Assembly: GCA_004335835.1 (NCBI GenBank)
Contig: RWJK01001630.1
Location: 69,807 to 133,806, forward strand
Reading direction: 5' to 3'
Source: Scenedesmus sp. ARA3
Lineage: Eukaryota > Chlorophyta > Chlorophyceae > Sphaeropleales > Scenedesmaceae
Length of the DNA: 64,000 nucleotides
Under the pieces are notes generated by a model. It had not been told where the DNA came from and did no database searches. It was given only the letters and a program-made list of their open reading frames with translations. Both the position numbers and the translations under genes were made by a program. Below, piece after piece: positions 59,419 through 64,000 of this stretch. The stretch's first letter is position 1, and the number at the start of each line of letters is the position of its first letter.

Positions 59419-62324
59419 ATGAGGCAAGATCCTCAAGCAGACAGCCAACAAGATGATTCAGACTCAAGCACTGTACCTGGACACAGGGCAGCAGCTGGGG
59501 GCAGCAAGTCCGCAGCATTCCCTGGCAGGCAGCCAGAGCTGCCGCGCAGTAGCAGCGCTGCCAGCAGCATCAGGCGAGGGCAAAGTCGATTGCAGCGGCA
59601 GGACACGGCACTGTCTGTACGTTGGGGCCGCGTAAGTGAAGTGGACTATGAGGTGAGCTGCTGCGTGTGCATCAGTGCAAACGGGACCAACAACATGCTT
59701 GCATGCAGTGCTTCAAGATATACACGAAACGGGACTGCGGACTTCTGCTGTGGTTAGCTCTGTTTGATGACGCATGGTCTTTTTTTACTGATGCAGCAAG
59801 CACCATGCCTGTCATCTGCCCCGCTTGCTGCGTCCATGCCCTGCTGCAGGAGCTTACAGCAGACCTGCCAGAATGCTCATTGTTGCTGCTGGGAAAGCAA
59901 AACATTCTGCGCAAAGCAGCAGTGTATGCCATCACCAACAAGTACTTTGACTATGCCATGCTGGCAACGATTGTGGCGAACTGCGTGACGCTGGGCATGT
60001 ACAGTCACCAGCCGGGGTTTGATGAGTCGCAGCTGGGGCAGTTCCTGCAAGCAGCAGACTACTACTTCCTGGGGGTGTTCAGCTTGGAGATGCTGCTGAA
60101 GGTGCTGGCAATGGGGCTGGTGCTGGCACCTGGTACATACCTACGCAGCGGTGAGCCACGCGGCGAGCAGCACAATAAGCATTCAAAGCCATGGAATGAG
60201 GCAATCGGCTGTCTGCACGCCCATGCCCTGGCTGTGAATGCAGGTTGTTCCTGGGTAGCAGCAACCGTTGCCTTGCGGTGTTATGCTAGACTGATGCAGT
60301 GCAGCTGCTTGGCATCAATGGGGTCATGTCGGCTCATGCTGCCATGTATTGCACTGCAGGCTGGAACATTCTGGATGGCACAGTGGTGGCATTGGGCTAT
60401 GTGGACGTGCTCATGAGCGGCAGCTCAGTCACAGCGCTGCGTGCAGTGCGGGTGCTGCGCCCACTGCGCACCATCACACACATCAAAGGGCTGCGGGTGC
60501 GTGCACAGCTGCTGCAGCGCCAAGCAGAGTACAGAGCTGCCAGCTCATATGCTGTTGAGTGCAGCCGTGCAATTGTGGATCATACCGTGTAGCGGCCTCC
60601 TGCAAGAGTTGACATACTGGACTGTGTCAGTCAAACGGCTCACTTGGGGCAGCGCAATGGAGACCAGTATGTCAAGCTTGTCCTCAAATCGTACTTGCTG
60701 CTGGTGCTGGTGCTCATACCATCTTATGCTGCTGATGCTTCGCAGGTGCCGGTTCTGACACTGCTGCATGCATTGCCCATGCTGTCGGACGTGGCAATAC
60801 TGTGCCTATTCGCAATGTTTGTGTTTGGCATCGTGGCGGTCCAGATGTTTGCTGGTGTAATGCAAAACAGGTGAGCTGGTGCACCTCTAGTATGCAAGAC
60901 AGCTGCAGAAGAGGTGCTTCACATGCCAGACACGTTTGCAGCCTGTGCTGCTGCTGTAGCTTGCCACCACACTCCGGCAAGGGTACGCCTGTAGTCAATG
61001 GTCACCTTGCTGCCACCACTGTCATTGTGCTGCACCAGGTGTGCTGCTGCAGACTTCAGCAGTGCTTACCTTGACCCCAGCAGCCGCACTTACCAGAACG
61101 TTACGTACCAGCTTCCACTGTTAGACCGCGACCAGCAGTGCAGTGGCTATCTGGCAGCTGACATCACTTGGGCCCCAGCCTTGTCTGGAGCCAACAGCAG
61201 CAGCAACAGCACTGGCGCATACACTTGGTCAGGGGGCAGCAAAGGCGGTGGCTGGACCTGCCCTAGCAATCCAGCACCAGCAGCAGCAGCGCCGTACGGC
61301 ATGTTCTGTGCACGCTTTGACAACCCCAATGGTGGCATGACAAGCTTCGACAATGTAGTGTGGGCCTGGCTGACCATCTTCCAGTGTATCACCCAGGAGG
61401 GGTGGACAGACGTAATGTTCTGGCTGCAGGATGCGTTATCGCCATGGGTGCTTGTGTACTTTGTGGTGCTGATCGTTACAGGTGTGGCTTGGCAATTGCC
61501 AACAGGTCTGATGTTAGTGAGCAATTCCAGCATGACTGTACCCAGCTGTGCATGCGCGGCAGGGGAACCAGCGGGTTGGAGGTGTATCAAATGACGTGCA
61601 GCGCTGCCATTCAGGACAAGTTGGTATCTGCAGCTCACATGAAGCTAGTGTTGCAAGCCATGCTGGCTTAGCTGCAATGCGCCGCTCACCATCAAGTTGT
61701 TAGCGCCTTATGAGCAAGCGCAGCAAGCACAGAGATTGATGGGTCATCACCGCACACTGAACTGCTGTGCATCCTGTGTGTGATTGCAGGAGCATTCTTC
61801 CTCATCAACCTTGCGCTGGCAGTGCTGTACCTGCAGTTCACAAAGGAGTTTAGTGTGTCACCAGCAGCCAGTGCAGCTGTGACACGCAGCGCCAGCCTAG
61901 CAGCAGGGCAGGCCAGCTTGAGGTTTGCAGACCTGCAAGCAGAGCCGTCTGAGCAGCACAGTGCATATGCGCAAATAACTGCAGTTGACTATGATGACGA
62001 TTTTGCAGGGCTGCCGCCGTTCTCGGGCGTCGCTTCTATGAAGCGAGCTGCAAGCAGGGCAGATGAGAGCATGGCAGAGGTCAAAGGCGTGGGCGGAAAC
62101 AGTGTGCGGGGTGGCACTAGTGTAGGCAGGCAGGCTAGGTTCAAGGACGAAGCAGCAGAGGCAGCAGCAGGGGATGCGTTTGTGACGGCTGAAGTAGTGC
62201 TTACCAGCAGGCTGGAAGCGCAAAGCTTAGGGCAGCAGCACCAGCAGCATAACGCTGCACTTGTCAAAGCATTGAAGCAAGGTGTGCACTATCCTGACGG
62301 CCACCAGTCACCAAGGTTTCGTTT

Positions 62325-62360
<36 letters not shown>

Positions 62361-64000
62361 ACAGCAGCAACGGCAGCCCCCACTGCTCTGTCAGTGTGGA
62401 CACTGCTGCGGCCAAGTATGGGACGGCATTAGACAAGCCTGCAGAACATCAATAGAGGTATGTGATAACCAACACAGCGGCTTGAATTCCTTTGCAGTTT
62501 GGTCCTGCTCCTAGTGGAATCGTGCAGTACAGACAAGCACTGGAATGCTGTTGTAGGTGTTGCATTGTGACAACTCTGTCGCACTCTTGTATCAAAGTGC
62601 GCATCACGTATCTATGACCGCCACAGGACGCTGCCTGACATCATTTCCCTGCTGTGTCTTGCAGTCCGGGTGGTTCAGCCTGCTGTCTCTGTTCATGATC
62701 ATCGCCAACACAGCGGTCATGGCAGCAGCATCCTACCCCATGGACCCTGCCTGGGCGGCTGCCAGCGAGACACTCAACATCTCCTTCACCTTCTACTTTG
62801 CGATGGAGCTGCTGGTGAAGCTGACAGGTCTGGGGCCCCGGCGCTACATCAAGGACAGGATGAACCAGTTTGACGCACTGGTGGTGGCTGCGAGCTTGGT
62901 AGAGGTGGCGCTGCTGCTGGCACCTGGCGAGGATTCAAGTGAGCGCAGTAACCTTTGTGAAGCACGCACATTTGTTCAGTTTCATCATGTGTATGCCTCA
63001 CCAGCTGATTCATTGCAAGCTGCTGCTGCTGCCATACTTTCAACGAGACTGCTGCATAGGCTTCATGCGAAATGGTTACACTGGCGCTGACTGTTGTGTC
63101 TGCCGTGCATGCGCCTTGCTGCTGCGGCAGGCACCAGCTCCATGTCTGTGCTGCGCACCACGCGGCTGATGCGCGTGTTCAAGCTCGCGCGCAGCTGGAA
63201 GGAGCTCAACCGCATCATCACCGCAGTGCTGCGCAGCTTCAGCCAGGTCTGCTACCTGTCGCTGCTGCTGCTGCTGTTTGTGTACATCATCGCGCTCATG
63301 GGCATGCAGCTGTTCAGCCACAAGTTCTCCAGCTGTGACGTGGACGGAGCGCAGCAGCTGTGCCCGCCAGGGGTGCCCCGGCACGAGTGCCCCAGCTATC
63401 CCGACTGCTACGTGCAATGCTCTGAGAGCCAGGCAGCCACTTGGTTTGCCGTGCCAGGTGAGAAATTAGGGTAGACTGAACTGGTTTGAATCTGCTGTTG
63501 GTGCTATGGAGCGCAATGCAGTGCTGCAAAGGGGTTTCATGAAGTGCAGCGCTGATGACACACGCGCAGCTACCTGGATGTAATCAATTGTGTCCGTTGG
63601 TGGTGTGTGTCATGAGCTTGCTGTCCGCGCCTTGCTTGCAGGCTCGCCATACAACGGCTTGGCGTGGTGTGAACGCTTCCCGCGCGGCGACAGCCTGGCG
63701 GGCAGTTCACTGTGCAATGCAACCAGCAGCGTGCCTGGGGTGCCTGCAGATGCACCATCGGCAGCTTCATCTCCATTTACTGACACGTACTCGTACTGGG
63801 CACAGGTGATCAGCTACAAGCATGTCATGATGTGGTTGGGTGCAGCGCCTTTTACAATATGCAAGGTCTGCAGACACAGTTTGTGTAACAAGTGCTGGCA
63901 ATGCCTGCACGTGCTGCGTTCTGTGCTGTCTGCGTGTGTTATACGGCAGCGCCAGAAGTGCTTGCATATCTCAACATGCAGAACCGTCACAACCTTGCAT
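59419..64000 (+). CDS. four-domain voltage-gated calcium channel (3' end off window)
   Basis: N-terminal part of a Cav-type alpha-1 subunit. In-phase exons: 59419-59652, 59850-60150, 60360-60496, 60746-60870, 61060-61481, 61790-62457, 62665-62938, 63131-63457, 63642-63805, 63982 onward. Domain I: S1 YAMLATIVANCVTLGMY, S2 YFLGVFSLEMLLKVLAMG, S4 ALRAVRVLRPLRTI with regular Arg spacing, pore WAWLTIFQCITQEGWTDVMF with the selectivity Glu, and S6 AFFLINLALAVLYLQFTKEF. The I-II linker is long and carries poly-Gln (62327-62358). Domain II: S1 FSLLSLFMIIANTAVMA, S2 FTFYFAMELLVKLTG, S4 SVLRTTRLMRVFKLARSWKE, and S5 ending YIIALMGMQLFSHKFSSC. Domain II has a Cys-rich extracellular loop; NRHNLA at the edge begins its pore loop. 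Related channels in Chlamydomonas act in flagella. The acceptors at 61060 and 63982 are least certain. Confidence 0.92.

Overview
This window is nuclear DNA of a green alga, most likely chlorophycean. The evidence is intron-dense genes with GT-AG junctions, alanine/glutamine homopolymers, pervasive CAG/CTG triplet runs, TGTAA poly(A) motifs instead of AATAAA, and a CCCTAAA/CCCTAAAA telomere-type block. The taxon is an inference; no rRNA or organelle marker is present. I rebuilt exon chains by hand from splice motifs, reading phase and family knowledge.

Layout. 1-3475 (-): RING-type E3 ligase, running off the left edge. 3800-7770 (+): CBF5/dyskerin pseudouridine synthase, 10 exons. 9145-11547 (+): hemerythrin-like HHE protein, 7 exons. 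13464-21963 (-): TRP-type cation channel, 16 exons. 22342-25049 (+): SPAG8-like axonemal protein, 7 exons. 25050-26585: AT-richer gene-free block with tandem repeats. 26586-29362 (+): RRM protein with a low-complexity tail and a KH-like end. 29363-35686: 6.3 kb with no supportable gene, strongly G+T-biased. 35687-46755 (-): three tandem paralogues of a secreted Ala/Gly-rich family with four invariant cysteines that I cannot match to a known family. 47428-51912 (-): BBS1, 10 exons. 52683-56228 (-): DUF7918-like nuclear protein. 56517-58925 (-): ERI2-like DEDDh exonuclease with a GRF zinc finger. 59419-64000 (+): start of a four-domain voltage-gated calcium channel, cut by the right edge.

How the genes relate. 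Four loci point to cilia/flagella: BBS1 (BBSome cargo adaptor), the SPAG8-like protein, the TRP channel and the Cav-type channel; in Chlamydomonas relatives of such channels act in flagellar excitation. CBF5, ERI2, the RRM protein and possibly the DUF7918-like protein belong to RNA/nuclear metabolism. Several neighbours are divergent pairs sharing short promoters (3476-3799, 21964-22341, 58926-59418). The most novel item is the tandem three-gene secreted family at 35.7-46.8 kb.
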